64,000 nt of DNA from Toxotes chatareus (lineage: Eukaryota > Chordata > Actinopteri > Toxotidae): assembly GCA_016801885.1 (NCBI GenBank), contig CM028884.1:9180181-9244180 (forward strand). Reading direction: 5' to 3'. The first letter of the stretch is position 1. Each line of letters starts with the position of its first letter. This document shows positions 37,600 to 50,240 of the stretch, in pieces. The position numbers were made by a program, and so were the translations under genes. The notes beneath the pieces were generated by a model. It searched no databases. It had not been told where the DNA came from and saw only the letters and a program-made list of their open reading frames with translations.

Positions 37600-37800
37600 G
37601 TGCAGAGATAATATCTCTGCCTCTAATCAGGTTGATTTTAAAGTCAGTCGTTGCCAGTCCACTGCAGGCCTCATTAACTCGCCCCTGGCTGGCATCATTG
37701 TTCAGGCAGCGTTTGAAATCCACCAAAGGAATGGAGATTTGCTTTAATCCGGGCCCATCAAAGGTAACACTGATGCTGCAGTGACGCTGTGCCTCTGGAT
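37600..37800. promoter_or_regulatory. Candidate cis-regulatory element with GATA palindrome
   Basis: It begins with a perfect inverted repeat, GCAGAGATAATATCTCTGC (37602-37620), which places two GATA cores face to face. TCTAATCAGG follows, then CCTCATTAAC near 37668, TAATCC (bicoid-class homeodomain) at 37745-37750, and CATCAAAGG (TCF/LEF) at 37756-37764. The sequence is complex and lies between purine-rich blocks. Motifs are seen; enhancer function is inferred. Confidence 0.4.
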
Positions 37801-37843
37801 TAGGCCAAGCTCGCGGGGAAAGAGAGAAGAGAGCGGGTGGAAC

Positions 37844-37897
37844 GAGAGAGAGAAAGAAAGAGAGAAAGAGAGAAAGAGAGAGGGAGGGAGAGAGAGA
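37844..37897. repeat. 54-nt uninterrupted polypurine tract
   Basis: Only G and A, as GAGAGA, GAAAGA and GGGAGG units, for 54 bases. Such tracts can form triplex (H-DNA) structures, stall polymerases and exclude nucleosomes. Confidence 0.9.
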
Positions 37898-37904
37898 CCC
37901 ATCC

Positions 37905-38140
37905 TCAAAATTTAACCATTTCGAATTCAGTAGGTGACAGGTCTCAAGAGCCTCACCGGCACTGAAGATGACACTTTCAGGCGGCATTTGAATAATCTGG
38001 ATGGTCTGGGTTACATAATTATGCCATGACAATTTGGGCACACATGTCAGAGTACAGTCTGGCAGCCAGCGTGTCAGTGTGGGGAAGCTTACAGGGGTAG
38101 GGATAAGCGCCACACTGTCCCTGCATTTACTCTTCTCCAC
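37905..38140. promoter_or_regulatory. Candidate cis-regulatory island
   Basis: Complex sequence right after the polypurine tract, with TGACAGG (MEIS/TGIF-like) near 37935, AATAATCTGG near 37991 and TAATTA at 38016-38021. It forms a pair with the element at 37600-37800. Confidence 0.35.
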
Positions 38141-38989
38141 TGTGCTCTGCTAGGTGTGATTTGGGAAAATTTGCAATTCAAAACAACTTTTTGAAAAGAA
38201 TATTTTTTCGTCTCATGAATACAGAATTTGGGAGGCAGGGTTTAAATTGCACATAGCAACAACGGGAGACCATTTTGTGGTTAGCCTACCCCTGGCTGTG
38301 TCAAAAGACGAGGACTAAAGACCACGGGCAAATCTGCAAAATGAAAATATATAACTGCGCTGTGCTTCTGCTTGTGTATAACATTTGATTTGTCAACCAG
38401 GAAGTCCAGTTCAAGCCAACAGGAAGTTCTACGTGTTCCAAAATGACAGTACACCCAGATTACTACAACCTGAGACTATAACATTGTGAGAGAAAAAAAA
38501 TATCAGTGCTGGAGGGGCAAACACCACAGATGAGCTTTATCCCCACACAAAGTGCATGATGATGCTTGACAGCTGTAATAAAAGGCCTGCTAAAATACAC
38601 ACTTTTATCACTTTTTAGCTGTATCTTGCAAGTGTGTTTTCTGAAAGAGTAGCCTCCTCTTGCAAAGAGAGCACTCTCATGTCTAGGACACCTTCCAGTC
38701 TTGGGGTTAAAAAAAAAAAAATACTGTCATCTCATCTTTATTCATGAGAAAAGCCACTACAGTGGATATTAAACTCTAAACAGCTTTTTGAATTCCAGAT
38801 AAAAGAGCATCTATCCTGAGTGGCTGCATCCTGGCATTGTGACATTTGAGGCACGTGCTAAAAGGACAAGTCCGTACAATCTACCTGTTCGTTCCCAAAA
38901 TACCGGCTCCTCACACATTGTTTAGACACAGGATGCGTTCCGTGCTGATGTTTATGCTGATTCCTAGCATGCTTATGACATGTTAAACA
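38141..38989. other. AT-rich noncoding spacer
   Basis: Contains an A13 run around 38709-38721. Nothing else recognised. Confidence 0.65.
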
Positions 38990-39330
38990 TGAGTTTCAGG
39001 TGTCACCAACCGTGCCCCAGCATGCTTTGCCACAGTCAAACTCCAGTGATGCTGAGGATTCTCAGGGGACTTGAGGGCGAGGCAAAGAGTGGGGGATAAG
39101 TAGGAGTGGCAAAGAGGCGAGAGATTGTGGGCATGAGGACCCGAGGCTCACAGGGGGAGCCAGGTTAAGCCAGTTAAGGGCATTAGACCTCCAGGCTGAT
39201 GAAAAGGGGCCCTCCCAGATCAAATTGAAGTAAATCTAGCCTAAATCCACCCTACAAAGGGAGTTTAGACTTCGCCATTGTGCAGGCCAGAGTAAACAGG
39301 GGGTCCTTGGGTAAGCCTCCCTTCACAGGG
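38990..39330. promoter_or_regulatory. Candidate cis-regulatory island
   Basis: GC-moderate, complex sequence with CAGCATGCTTTGCC near 39017, GGGCCCTCCC near 39206 and CAGATCAAATTG next to it. It is purine-leaning in the middle. No coding frame. Confidence 0.25.
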
Positions 39331-39839
39331 GACAAAGGCTGAGAGTAGAGGAACTGATCTTACCCCAGTAGGCCAATGTTAGCACACAGATCACAGGGTT
39401 AGACACACTCAAACCTATCAGCTGCTACACAGGCCTCTACGGTCACAACACTCTGCTAAGCCTTAAACAAGCTATAAGTTCTGCACTGGCTCTGACACTC
39501 TAGCATGTCTCCCGTGACTGCTCACATTTTGCCCTGAAGACAGGAGTGAAGATGTGTTCAATGTGTTCAATCGCTGGCCCTTGGACAGATGTCTCAAAGG
39601 GTAGTTTCCTCGCCCTTCTGGCTGTTTCACACACCCTGGCATTTTTCTTTCATAGGCTAAAAGGATTGTTATTGCATTGTTTCTCTACGACAACTGACGA
39701 ATCAAGCCTCCATCATCCTTTTCGTCAAAGCATGAGGCGATTTTCCCAGATGGCCGCTGGGCACTTGCGCTTTGAAAGGAAGATCACAGTGGCAAGAAAA
39801 AAAAAACCTTCCTCATTCACTATAAAACTTTCCAGGAAA
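39331..39839. other. Noncoding spacer
   Basis: Includes a 9-bp tandem duplication TGTGTTCAA near 39552-39569 and an A-rich run near 39798-39807. No gene recognised. Confidence 0.6.
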
Positions 39840-40150
39840 GCAAGCACAATCGTCCTGTTAATGGTTCTAATTGAGGCATCATCGTACCCGTCACACTCCA
39901 GCTGAACCTAGCACAATAAATATGTGTTCAATTAGGATCCATCAAACGCTCCCAGCCACTGCTGCTGGAAAAACAAAGAGGGCCCCTGGCCCATGGGCCT
40001 CGTTCAATTCACCTGGCAATCATATTATGATGCTCTCATTTCTGACCTGCTTCAAATTATCTCTGGGAAAACAAAACCCTTCTCCTATCCATTTATGCCA
40101 AGACGATTGTTCTTCCTCTCCCGAGTCAAAAACTTTGGCAGATTATAGCC
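39840..40150. promoter_or_regulatory. Candidate cis-regulatory island with homeodomain cores
   Basis: An inverted pair of homeodomain cores, TAATTG at 39868-39873 and CAATTA at 39929-39934, sits in complex sequence. CACAATAAATATG lies between them and GTTCAATTCACC downstream. A GGGCCCCTGGCCCATGGGCC patch is at 39980-39999. Function is inferred. Confidence 0.35.
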
Positions 40151-41079
40151 TCTTTGTGCTTGAAAGGTATTAAAGTAGGTGTCAGGTACTATTACAGTGA
40201 AGGTCTACACAAACATGCACTCACACACACACGGACAGACAGAGGTTACAGGCCCGGCAGGCGTTTGTGTGAGCCTGAAAGAAAAGCCAACGTTGCTTCA
40301 GTAATTATCAGCCAAGGAAACCATAACAGTGTTCACACAACAGAAGAATGCAAAAACAAAGGACCCATTCAGCAGCAGTAACACCCAAGGTGTTTTCATA
40401 GTGACGGCCATCTTGTCAGCTGACACAAGCTGCTGAATGAAATGAAAGATAACCACCGCAGGCAACCAGGTGCTTCTTCCATTTCCCAGGAGTCTATTCA
40501 CAGCACATTGAGCACGGCTGTACGTGAATACATGTGCGTGTGCACGCATGTGCTTATTTGAGACAAAGACGAACGAACAAAGTGAGACGGCTGTGTCTTG
40601 ATTACACATCTGGCGGTGACGGTGTGGTGCACATTTAGAGCTTCCCTGTTCATCAGACAGTGGGATGAACATTTTTGGTCTGTTTTAATTAACAAAAATG
40701 AATTTATGTGTGAGTTAACATTACTACTACAACAGCTCTGATGTTACCTGCTAGCTTGTAACAGTGTATACTGGTGTATACACAGTGTATTGGTGAAAGA
40801 CCCTGTGGAAGTACACTTTTATTCTGAATGTATCCTGGATGAGTCAATTCTTTTGTCTTGATTGGTATATTTAGTGTGCTGCGACAATAAAGAACAATTG
40901 TTCTTATCCCTTCTAGTTAGCAACATCTGAAAAGAGAGCAAATAGATCTTTCCAAACATGTTCATATCAGGGACGAAGCCAAAGTGCAGTCACTAAGCAA
41001 ACATGCTGTAAAAAGCAGCATGTTTTTCTGTGGCTGAGTTTTACTACATGGCTGTGTGTCAGTGCACAGGCTTGTGCAT
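40151..41079. other. Noncoding spacer
   Basis: Mixed composition. A GTATACTGGTGTATACACAG near-repeat lies around 40767-40786. No gene seen. Confidence 0.65.
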
Positions 41080-41290
41080 GTGTGCAGGCTCCAAATGAGC
41101 AGGAGGAGGGCAGAGGCCCCGTCACAAGCCTGGGTATAGGAGATGATAAATAATCCAGCTGAAGTCAGCCATAAGGAGAGTCTGCCTGTCAGTCCTCTTA
41201 CCCTAGAACAGCCTGGGGTTATCATGACGTGCCAGCACATTTGGTGTGAGCGTTTGACTGCTTCACCTCCTAATCGTGCCTCCTCCGGGC
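41080..41290. promoter_or_regulatory. Candidate cis-regulatory island
   Basis: Complex sequence with adjoining GATAAA (41145-41150) and TAATCC (41151-41156) cores, and a TGACGT half-CRE at 41225-41230. Confidence 0.3.
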
Positions 41291-44200
41291 AGCGCTCTCC
41301 TGGGAGACCTCCCATCCTCTCCTCTTCCTGCTCCCCCTCTGTCAGCAGACTCTCTGCTCTTATACTGAACAGTCACAAAACTGTGGATGGAGGAAGCTTG
41401 GGAAGAGTGGGGTTTATTTTCAAAAGTGGATGTGTACACTCTTAGTGTTCATTTGACTGTTCTGCCATCATGACAAATGATGGGCTCAAAATCTTGTCAC
41501 CTTTCTAGTCCACTGGTAGCTCTGTTCTCCCATGTACACTCAAAGCAAATACCAATAAAGCCATTTGTTCAGCACAGTTAAATGACTGATGGCAAAAACA
41601 TGCACATACTTTAAGTAAATGTACAGTTTTCACTAGTACAAGGTAATTGATAAGTAAAGCAAATATCCCCTACTTGGTATCACAAATTGTGGCAGTGTAA
41701 CCGGTTGTTAATTGTTGCTGTGTAACCACTAGTGTTGGCATGAAGGGGCAATGAAAAAAAACAAGGCCTGGCACTGATTTTGTGGGGTCTAACACTTCAT
41801 CTGCCACTTTTGCTTGGAAATACTGGAAATTTCTTGGAAATCATTTCAGTAGATGATGGGTGTGGTTGTAATTATGAGGATTACTATGCAGATGGGTTTC
41901 TACAAGAACTAATACTGGCAGAGAGTATTTTGGCAGGTTATTAACAGAAGGTAAACATGTGAGCAGCGCAGTAATATGAGTATGGCTATAAAAACTTTTA
42001 AGTACCAATGCTGTGAGCATAATATGTACATCTGTTCTATAAGCTCCACTGGCACATTGGACGTAGCATTGCATACTGCTATGACTGCACATGTATGAAC
42101 TAAACCTATTTTCCCAAATCCATTCACCTTTTTAGTGTTAAAAATATTCAAAGCAAGGTAAATAAATAAATAGAAATGTCTCCTATTACAGCTGTGTCAT
42201 GTAAAATGCAAATACAGAGAAATGCATTTATATCTCTTTGATAAATTTACATTTCTAAGGTAATTGTAATATTGTCCATACTTTGCAGGCATATCTCCCA
42301 ATCTGAAAAACATACAGAAATATCTGCATGACGGAACGACACTTTCATCCACAGTATCCAGCTGTTAAAAGGTACGGCAAAGGTTATGTAGCTCTGCACT
42401 GAACCACTTCCAGTAAATTTGTCCCCCGTGTGTCAGTGCTAACTATATTTAACTCATGATCACATAAAGCCAACCATTTTTGTCCAGTTGAACTATGAAG
42501 CTAAATAGCAGAATTCAACTGTTCCACAGCCAAAGCTGCAAAGACAGCCACAGTTAAGACTACATTCAACACCAGGCAGGTTTGTATGAGAGGATTCAAC
42601 CACACTTAACACCATTTCCAGCTCTACTTATTGTGACAGTGTCACAACTATTTTCTTTCCCCATGTAAGCATCTATTTCCATGGCAGAGGCAGGCTGTTT
42701 GTATGTGGCCTGTGTAGGCCGCATCTTCCTCTGTGGCTTGTTGTTCTGCGCATTTCTGAACCCACCCATTTATTTTGGTTTGTCTTAAACTATATTTATC
42801 TTTTTCTCTCTGACAAGTGGGACTTGAAAAAGAACATAGTGTAAAGAACAAAATTCGAAAAAAAAAAAAAAAATGCTCCCCTTCTCTACCTCTCTCTCAC
42901 TCACTCACAGCGCCACCATTCTGTAAGCCAAAGTTTGGATTATTCGTGCAACTTCAACAGGTATGCCAATTGAAACACCAAAAAGGGTCTATGTGGTTGA
43001 CCTGTTGACAAAGACATACACTAAATACAATGTCTAACAAAAGACACATGCACAAAACTCATATTGGGAAACCAAGGGGATAAAAAGCATAAGACACTGT
43101 TCCTCAAAAATGTCTGTGTATAAATGATGTGAACTTTCTATGTTCACACATAACTGAAACCATCATAGTGTCGGTTGATCTAGGCACCACATGTAACAAA
43201 GTAAGCAGCCAGGTAACACTAGCTTTCATCACATCCCCACAAACTTTACACTTTGTTCACACATTTTCTCAATTACAGAACAGTAGTTCAGTCAGTGGCT
43301 GAGTGTCAACACAGTCTCTGACTTATGGCTCACTCTGCTCTGTCAGTATGGGGATTTTAAAACTGATACTGATGTCACTGATGCTGTGCCTATGTTCTAT
43401 TACTTAACATATTAACACTTAACACTTACATGGTTTCCTTCTAAGTCTGAACTGTCCTTCATCTTGTTCGTCTACACCTTTGCTGCTTCATCTCTGAGGT
43501 GTGCTGATTAGACAATACAAGTCTAAATACAGGTCTAAATATGATGCTAAATTGTTATTGTACAGTTCTACAAATTCAGAAACCCGCAGACTAATTAGTT
43601 TTCATCATTTCATTCATTTCAAGCAGTTATCAACAGTGCCTAGCTGTGCCCACAAAGGTCAGTGCAGCTCGGGTCAAAGTTCACTTTCCTGCTGGTTGAC
43701 GAAGCATATCTGCACAATATTCATGTCATTCCACGCTAGAGAGTTGTGATGAAATGTATAAAACTTCAGTGTGAGGAATCATTTTACAAATTAACAATTT
43801 AACATGTCAGAAATAATTGAACATTTAAACAGCATCTTGGCAAGCTTAGTCTTTTAGTTAATTTGTGTAACAAACTCAGTACACTTTGTCAGCGCAAACA
43901 TGATGTATGGTGTGATTTTTCCCTCATTATACATTTATGTAAGAGAAGAACTTTGAATCACCAAAAATCTTTGCTAGTACCACCAGAATTTTAAGGTCGG
44001 GAGCTCAAGTGCTCCAAGGTCAAAGAGTTAGTCTAGAGGGTTGTGACCTTTCACAGTTAGAACATACACAACACAGTAATATGTGTAACAGAGCTCTGCA
44101 TCAGATGCTTCGCTGTATCATAATGACAGCTCATTTCTACTAACCTTTAAAAACAAATCAGAAACTTCTCAATTCTACTTTGAGTGAAAAGAAAACATTA

Positions 44201-45164
44201 GTTTTTTTGTATTAAAAGATAATTCCACTATTAGTCTTGGCTGACTGACCTCTCTGTATCTGCTGTCTCCACATCAGTTCTGTAATGTGATTAGAGACCA
44301 TTCACAGACACGGTCAGACTTCAGAGGAGACACGTGCCACTCTGTGCTACCATGCTGGTTCAGAGCAAACGTCTTGGAAGAGTTGATCTCAGACTGGGCT
44401 CGCTTGGACTCTTGTTGCTCTTTAAATAAGCATGCTGACTAAAAGAAAACTGACACTCCTGTCCACCCACAGAAACTTCCCTCTTACGGTAAAATTTTTG
44501 ACAGCTCTACTCCAAAGAGCATTGCGCAGACTGAGCGAAAAGGCCACAGCTAGAACATGGAGGCTTAAATGATGCAAGACGGTGGGCAGCTACTCAGGAG
44601 GATGAATCAGAATTTCTCAGTGCATGGGTATACACTCTAAATATGAATTATTAAGTGGCTATCATACCCCCATAGTATGAAAATAAATCCAGGGTTAGAT
44701 GGAATGAGAAGGGGGTGAGGAAGTGGACCTGAATACTGATGAGGAAAGAGATCCCAGAAGACATACAGGTACTAAAAGGCCGCTAGGAAGCTTGCATGGA
44801 TCTCCTGCTGCAAGCATCTGATCGTGCCGTTTAACCTCTGAAATGACAGGTCACAACACAGACTGTGACCGTCTGACTGATGCTCAGACATCTTACTGAA
44901 CACTGAGTTTTCCTGTATGATGTGGTGAAGCAAAGTTATAGATAAGAAACAGAAGAGTGATAGCATCATCTTTGTATATCTGAAAAATAAGAGTCTAATT
45001 AGAATAACAATGCACTGTTACAAACAAATGGAGCTGAACAACCTTAATGAAAAGGGCTACAATAACTAAACAAATACAGAGAAAATGAATCCAAATTTGA
45101 TACATTGCATGCAAAAATAAAATATGGGGCTGAAGGAGTAAAACTCATGGAATGACAAATTGGA
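41291..45164. other. Long AT-rich spacer, no gene seen
   Basis: Nearly 4 kb without a credible gene or a regulatory-looking island. It contains an A16 run at 42858-42873 and two nuclear-receptor-like half-sites, AAGGTCA at 44016-44022 and TGACCTT at 44044-44050. Confidence 0.65.
42858..42873. repeat. A16 homopolymer
   Basis: Sixteen A in a row. Confidence 0.9.
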
Positions 45165-45540
45165 GAGGAATCCTTCAGTGTGGACCATAAATGTGCTCAA
45201 TAAATTTTATGGCAATCAAACATTAGATTTGATATTTCACATGCATAAGTACAAATGTTGGAATGATGGTGAAACCAAAGAAAAAACCAGGAGGACATTG
45301 AAAATATTGGGATTCATCCTCTGTGAGCCATGAATAACCACAACAAATTTCATGCCAGTTTAGTTTTTTATATTTCAAGAACCAAAACGTTTGTTAACAG
45401 AAATTTTTGCGTCACCAGAATCATCAGAAACCATCTTGTGAAGATCCTAAATATTAAGAGGAAAATTTCAGCTGGCAGTAGTTTTTACGAACAGATGGAC
45501 TGACCCACTGATCAATGCCCCCATCCTTATGCTGCCATCA
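45165..45540. repeat. Degenerate teleost-type dispersed repeat, two internal copies
   Basis: Two degenerate copies of a unit of about 72 bp are visible: 45169-45240 and 45309-45379. Both follow the pattern GGA/GATTC..CCT-CTGTG..CCAT.AAT..AATTT.ATGGCA..GATATTTCA. At 45492-45540 comes GATGGACTGACCCACTGATC with GCCCCCATCC and ATGCTGCC. The order and wording match, from memory, a repeat scattered through percomorph fish genomes. Divergence between the copies marks an old insertion. I cannot give its class or ends with confidence. Confidence 0.5.
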
Positions 45541-48500
45541 AAGGGGCAAATCCATCTTTTTCACCAATCTGTTTGTGGTGCCTATATTTTAGGTGATTTT
45601 AGCTCTTTTTTTTTTTTTCAAATGAAGAGTAAAAAAATTTGGAATGTAGATGTGAAAACTTCATGTGCTGATGGGTTTCAGTAAAAAATTTAGTGGCACT
45701 ATGATCACCTATTTGCTATAACTCTACTTGGTTCGACAAACAGGAAGATTACTCACTATCTACACTACATGATCAAAATTATTTCTTCTATTTGAGTTAT
45801 ACATCTTTTGTGATGCAACCGCTTGCTACCAAACACTCTTGAATCTCTGCAAGGTGGATTAACAGTTAAATGTGTCAGGCAAGAGGAAAAACACAGCATG
45901 AATGACAGGAACATTAATACTATTTATACTATGATCTAATTTGATGGAAAAACAGTGAGCTGATGTAGCCCACGGGTGCAGTGTGTAAGAGATGAGGGGT
46001 TGTGAGTAGAGAGGTGAATGTAATTGAGTCTTTCACCACAAGATGGGGTCTGTCTAAGAGGTCTTAATCCTCACTGCACATGCTCCTGTGGCTCTGGGAC
46101 ACAGTGCCCTGGGACTGTCACAAACCAGAATTACATAGCAACACAGTTTATGCCTCTGATGTTCACATCATACTCCTTAAATAAACCCACCCCTACACTG
46201 AGCTAAACTGGTCGCGTTACACATCCACCGCATTTTGGGACAATGGTTGTCAACTTTACAGGCTTACAACTGTTAAAAATAGATTAGTCCACGTTTTCGC
46301 TTGTAACCTGCTCTGCAGTTCAGTGGATTTGCATTCAGCATGGTGAGCAAATATACAGTAAGGAACAGCAGTATCATTGTTAGTAGATCAAAAAATAAAT
46401 TTCATTTGACTAACTACACATTTCTCAGAAGCTTTAAAATAGTTAATTTCATGAGAAAAAAAGTATTCATAAAAATTATATCTTGATATATACCTCTGAT
46501 ATTTTCCTTTTGTGTATTTCAAGTTAAAAGCACTAGATTCTAACATTTTATATGAAGGACATGGTGATCAAATCCTGCCTACTAATGCTACAATGGTCAG
46601 TTGCAAAGGGAAAGCATCTGGAAAACTGTTGCCCAACAAAGGACTGTTGTACTGATGCTCACAGCAGAAAAAGATATTTCATGCTCCTAGGTCACAGCAG
46701 ATCTAAGCTGTAACATCTTAACACATCACACCTGATCAAATGGCTTTAAAGCCTTAGCCCCTGCACGATTCCCCCATAGAAAGACGTACCAGAGTGAACC
46801 TTTGGGAGTGAAGCCATCTAAACCACAACCATGTGTGCAGCTGCACCTAGCCAGGCAGTGTTTGAGCTCAGTCCTGCATATGGTCTTAGCCGATGCAGAG
46901 GTATGTGTAAATATCAAAACTGCTAAAATTGCAACTAATCAAAAACGACTATTTTAAGAATCCTAGCTACAACACCCCAACAAATACCTCTGTAAATCTA
47001 CACAATAAATGATCATTCTAAAGCTCTATAAGATTAATAAAGCTCTTTTTTTTTTCTTTTTCTGACATCTATTGATGTCAGACCTCAGTAAACTTCACCG
47101 TAACCACCTGTGGATCTCCAGTGAGGACACGGTGAGGAACATGTTTTGAATTCACATACTGTCCCAGGCAAAAACAAGAAGGCATCCAATCCAGGCTCAA
47201 TATTAAGAGCATACTGTTACTGTACATTTCTAAATTCTGAGTTTAAGTAAAAAAAAAACTAGGGAGGACCTTGTCGTCACTACATTGTTACACGAGTACT
47301 TGGTACTCATGGGTCAGATCATACCCATCTTTGAGCTTAGCCTTCATTTTGATCTCATCTACACACCTGTAAAAGTTTCGTACCTGCATCTTGCACTGTT
47401 GCTATCTCATCACTGTGACAAAATCAGTCCACAGACAGACAGGCAGGCAGGCAGACAGACAGACAGACAGACACCTGCCAGAGTATTCAAAACCACCTAT
47501 GTGGTAGTTCCTGCTACAGTATGACGCCATGATGAAACACACACACACACACTCAGACTTCAGATATTTCACCAGAAATATATGGAGAACTGAATAATTA
47601 ATTTTACTATTACTAGTTTTACCCCATTACATATTATGTAGAGTTAGTTAAAGAAAAAACATTGTTTGGAAAATGGACAGTATAACTGTATATAATAGAT
47701 ACTGTCAATAAACTAGAGAAGAAAAAAAAGAAAGCAGTGGTTATTTGTCTGACCGTTCATCGGCCCTATAATTCACTCTTTATGTTGTGATGTCTTAAAA
47801 TGGGATTTTACAGTCACTGCTTTTATTTCCACATAAAACTGAGTCTTGTATAAGCCTGTTAAAAGAGTATCCAACGGTATCTTGCAAGCTTGGTCCCAAA
47901 GCGCCCAAACTACACAACAAAGCACAAAGCCTGTACTGGTGCCAGAGTCTGACCGTCTGCTTTCACTATCACAGCCGGCTGTTTGTTCTTCTCTTCTCTC
48001 TCCATCTCTCTTCTTCCCCACCTCTTCCACACTCCAAGCACCAAGAGGAGTATAAAGCAGAGAGCAGTCCAAGAGAGAGAAGGAGGGTTTTTTAGAATTC
48101 ATCTTTTATCTCACTACAGTATGAGGCAAGCAGAGTGAAGAGCGGGAAAGAAGCAATAAAGTGGTAGTGAAAATTAGAGATGAGAGCTGAGGGAGAGATA
48201 CAGAGAAAGAAAGGGAGCAACTGAGGAGAAGAAAGAGAGCGTGGTCATATTTCTTTTCTTCAGCATACATTTCATGTTCTCTGATCTGAGGAGGAAATGT
48301 TAAAAAGTCATTCTAGGGGGATCCAGAGAGCATGGATGCAGCTTTCAATTTCTACTTTCTTGATTTCGATCCTCAAAAGTACTACCAACTGTCTGAACTA
48401 CCAATTAATAAAGCCTTTGTAAATTAAAGGAATTCACATAATGAAATTTGAAAGAATATTATTGCACTATATGACTAGAACATGTAAACTCATTTTGCAC

Positions 48501-48749
48501 AGCACACTAATAATTTCAGTTTACCTTTTCCTCAAAGCTCTCAGCAGACAACCCAAATTAAGCTGCTGATGCTTCTGAGTAAACATTTCCAGATGTACGT
48601 CCTCTTTGTCCACACACTACAGTACCCCTTAGGTTAATAGGTTAAAGAGACAACATGCATCCGAGGGTGACTGAAGTACGGTTTGTTTGCTGTAAAATGT
48701 TTTGAGCTGTGATCAGTCCAAAGCTACTCTCTTACTGCTGGCAAATCAC
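45541..48749. other. AT-rich noncoding spacer
   Basis: Includes T-rich runs near 45607-45620 and 47043-47063, the (CAGA)n tract at 47431-47473, a short CA tract near 47538-47552 and a purine-rich stretch at 48119-48240. No gene. Confidence 0.65.
47431..47473. repeat. (CAGA)n/(CAGG)n tetranucleotide microsatellite
   Basis: CAGA units flank three CAGG units; clean four-base periodicity for about 40 bp. The plus frame reads TDRQAGRQTDRQT. Confidence 0.95.
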
Positions 48750-49115
48750 AGCTGCTGGAACACAGGAGAACCTGGCGTAGCAGCTATCTGGCAGAGACAC
48801 CACAATAAACCGCTGAGGAGAGGCCCACAATCACATCAGCGTGAGTGATAATACACTTTACAGTGGAGGAGTTTTGAAGGCTGTCGATGCGAGGGCTGCT
48901 GGCTGGACTGTTGAGTGTTATAAGGAAAGGCTGATTCCCTGCTGCCTCTATATCACTTGACAGGTGAAGATGCGGGAGGGGACAGAATGTGGTTTGGGTC
49001 TCTCCAATGGTGCATCACTCCGAGTGACCAATGAGAGATGATGGGGGCTTATTGACTTGTCTGGTTTGATGGGCACTCAGTGGCTGACACCACTGCATGC
49101 AACATCCTTCAGCGC
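48750..49115. promoter_or_regulatory. Candidate cis-regulatory island
   Basis: Complex sequence with CACAATAAACCGC near 48801, TGACAG (MEIS/TGIF core) at 48958-48963 overlapping a CAGGTG E-box, and a CCAAT near 49028. No repeat or coding frame. Confidence 0.3.
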
Positions 49116-49849
49116 TGAACCAAATGGCCTAGCATGATCAAATTCTTTACCTCTTTACACCCAGATACTCCAGGGATTACCGTCCAACCTGTCTTCCCCA
49201 CCCACCTCCCTCTGGCAACAGGGAGCAATGCATTATGGAGATCAATGCCATATACGCCATTTTCATCTCTCCTTGAAAGTATGTCACAGGAGGGAGTCCA
49301 AAAACAGTAATTCAAAGCTTGTCTACCTGTCCTGGAACAACCTTGACAAGAACCTGACTTTGAGAGTCATAAGAACTAACCTTTAACCTTGGCAGCACAT
49401 TGTGGTGCACATATAAGAGGAGACTGTATAACCATGCATGTTTTTCACTGAGACACAACGTTTCACGAGTGTATTTAATTTTAAAAAGGAGAAATTTGAG
49501 GAGTGTTCTACATTACCCCAAATTAATACTGACAATAAGACAATTGTCCACAGAATCCAACAGCTTCTGAGGTCAGCTTAATCAAATGTCATTCAGGAAA
49601 CATATGCCAGGACATTCATGTGATCGACTTTCATATCTTTCAATACACAGGGCTTTCTTTGTGAACAGTTCTGCAGACATTTAGCTTAAATGCTTTAAGG
49701 AGAGCGGCAGTCTAAAAGTTGGTAAGCCATTCTATTACCTCATTACAGGTGTCTCTGCTCCGAGGTAAAGTAATCGTGTTGAAGACAGAGCTATAGAATA
49801 GAAAGCTCCTCTCTTCAGACGGACTGTAAATTGAGATGAACCTACTTGA
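49116..49849. other. Noncoding spacer
   Basis: Mixed composition, nothing recognised. Confidence 0.6.
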
Positions 49850-50240
49850 GATGAACCCCTAATCAGCCGCCAGACAGAGACAATCTCTCTGATGACTGGT
49901 GAAGGGCATTCATTGGAGAGGAGTTTAACATCATTGCGTCTGATTGACTGGACTCTCAACCACCGTGGGTTAAGGGGGCTCCTGGGGTTAGCCTGGTCAG
50001 ACAGAACAAGAGAAAGCAAGAGAGGAGGAGAGACCGAAAGAGAGAGAGCGAGAGGGAAAGGGGGCCCTTCAGTAAATAGGCGGTCCACAGAGAGTTGTGC
50101 AGCAGTCTAATGGAGCCTCATCACGGCCAGTCTGTCAGTCAGTCAGGTGAAACAAGGCCTAACAGGGTCCTAATGAAGACAGCTTCACACCAAGTTGTCT
50201 GGAAACTGCCCAGCTAAAAAGCAGACACACTTATTATCCA
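49850..50240. promoter_or_regulatory. Candidate cis-regulatory islands around a purine tract
   Basis: Two complex patches (49850-50000 and 50095-50240) flank a purine-rich GAGA block at about 50006-50062. The left patch has CTAATCAG and CCAGACAGAGAC (SMAD-like CAGAC). The right patch has GTCTGTCAGTCAGTCAGGTG. The arrangement recalls the 37.6-38.1 kb elements. Confidence 0.3.

Noticed and set aside
37400..38140. 246-codon minus-strand open frame, the longest in the window
   Set aside because: Much of the peptide is SLSLSLFLSFF-type low complexity from the purine tracts. The rest crosses two regulatory-looking patches, and no domain is recognisable.
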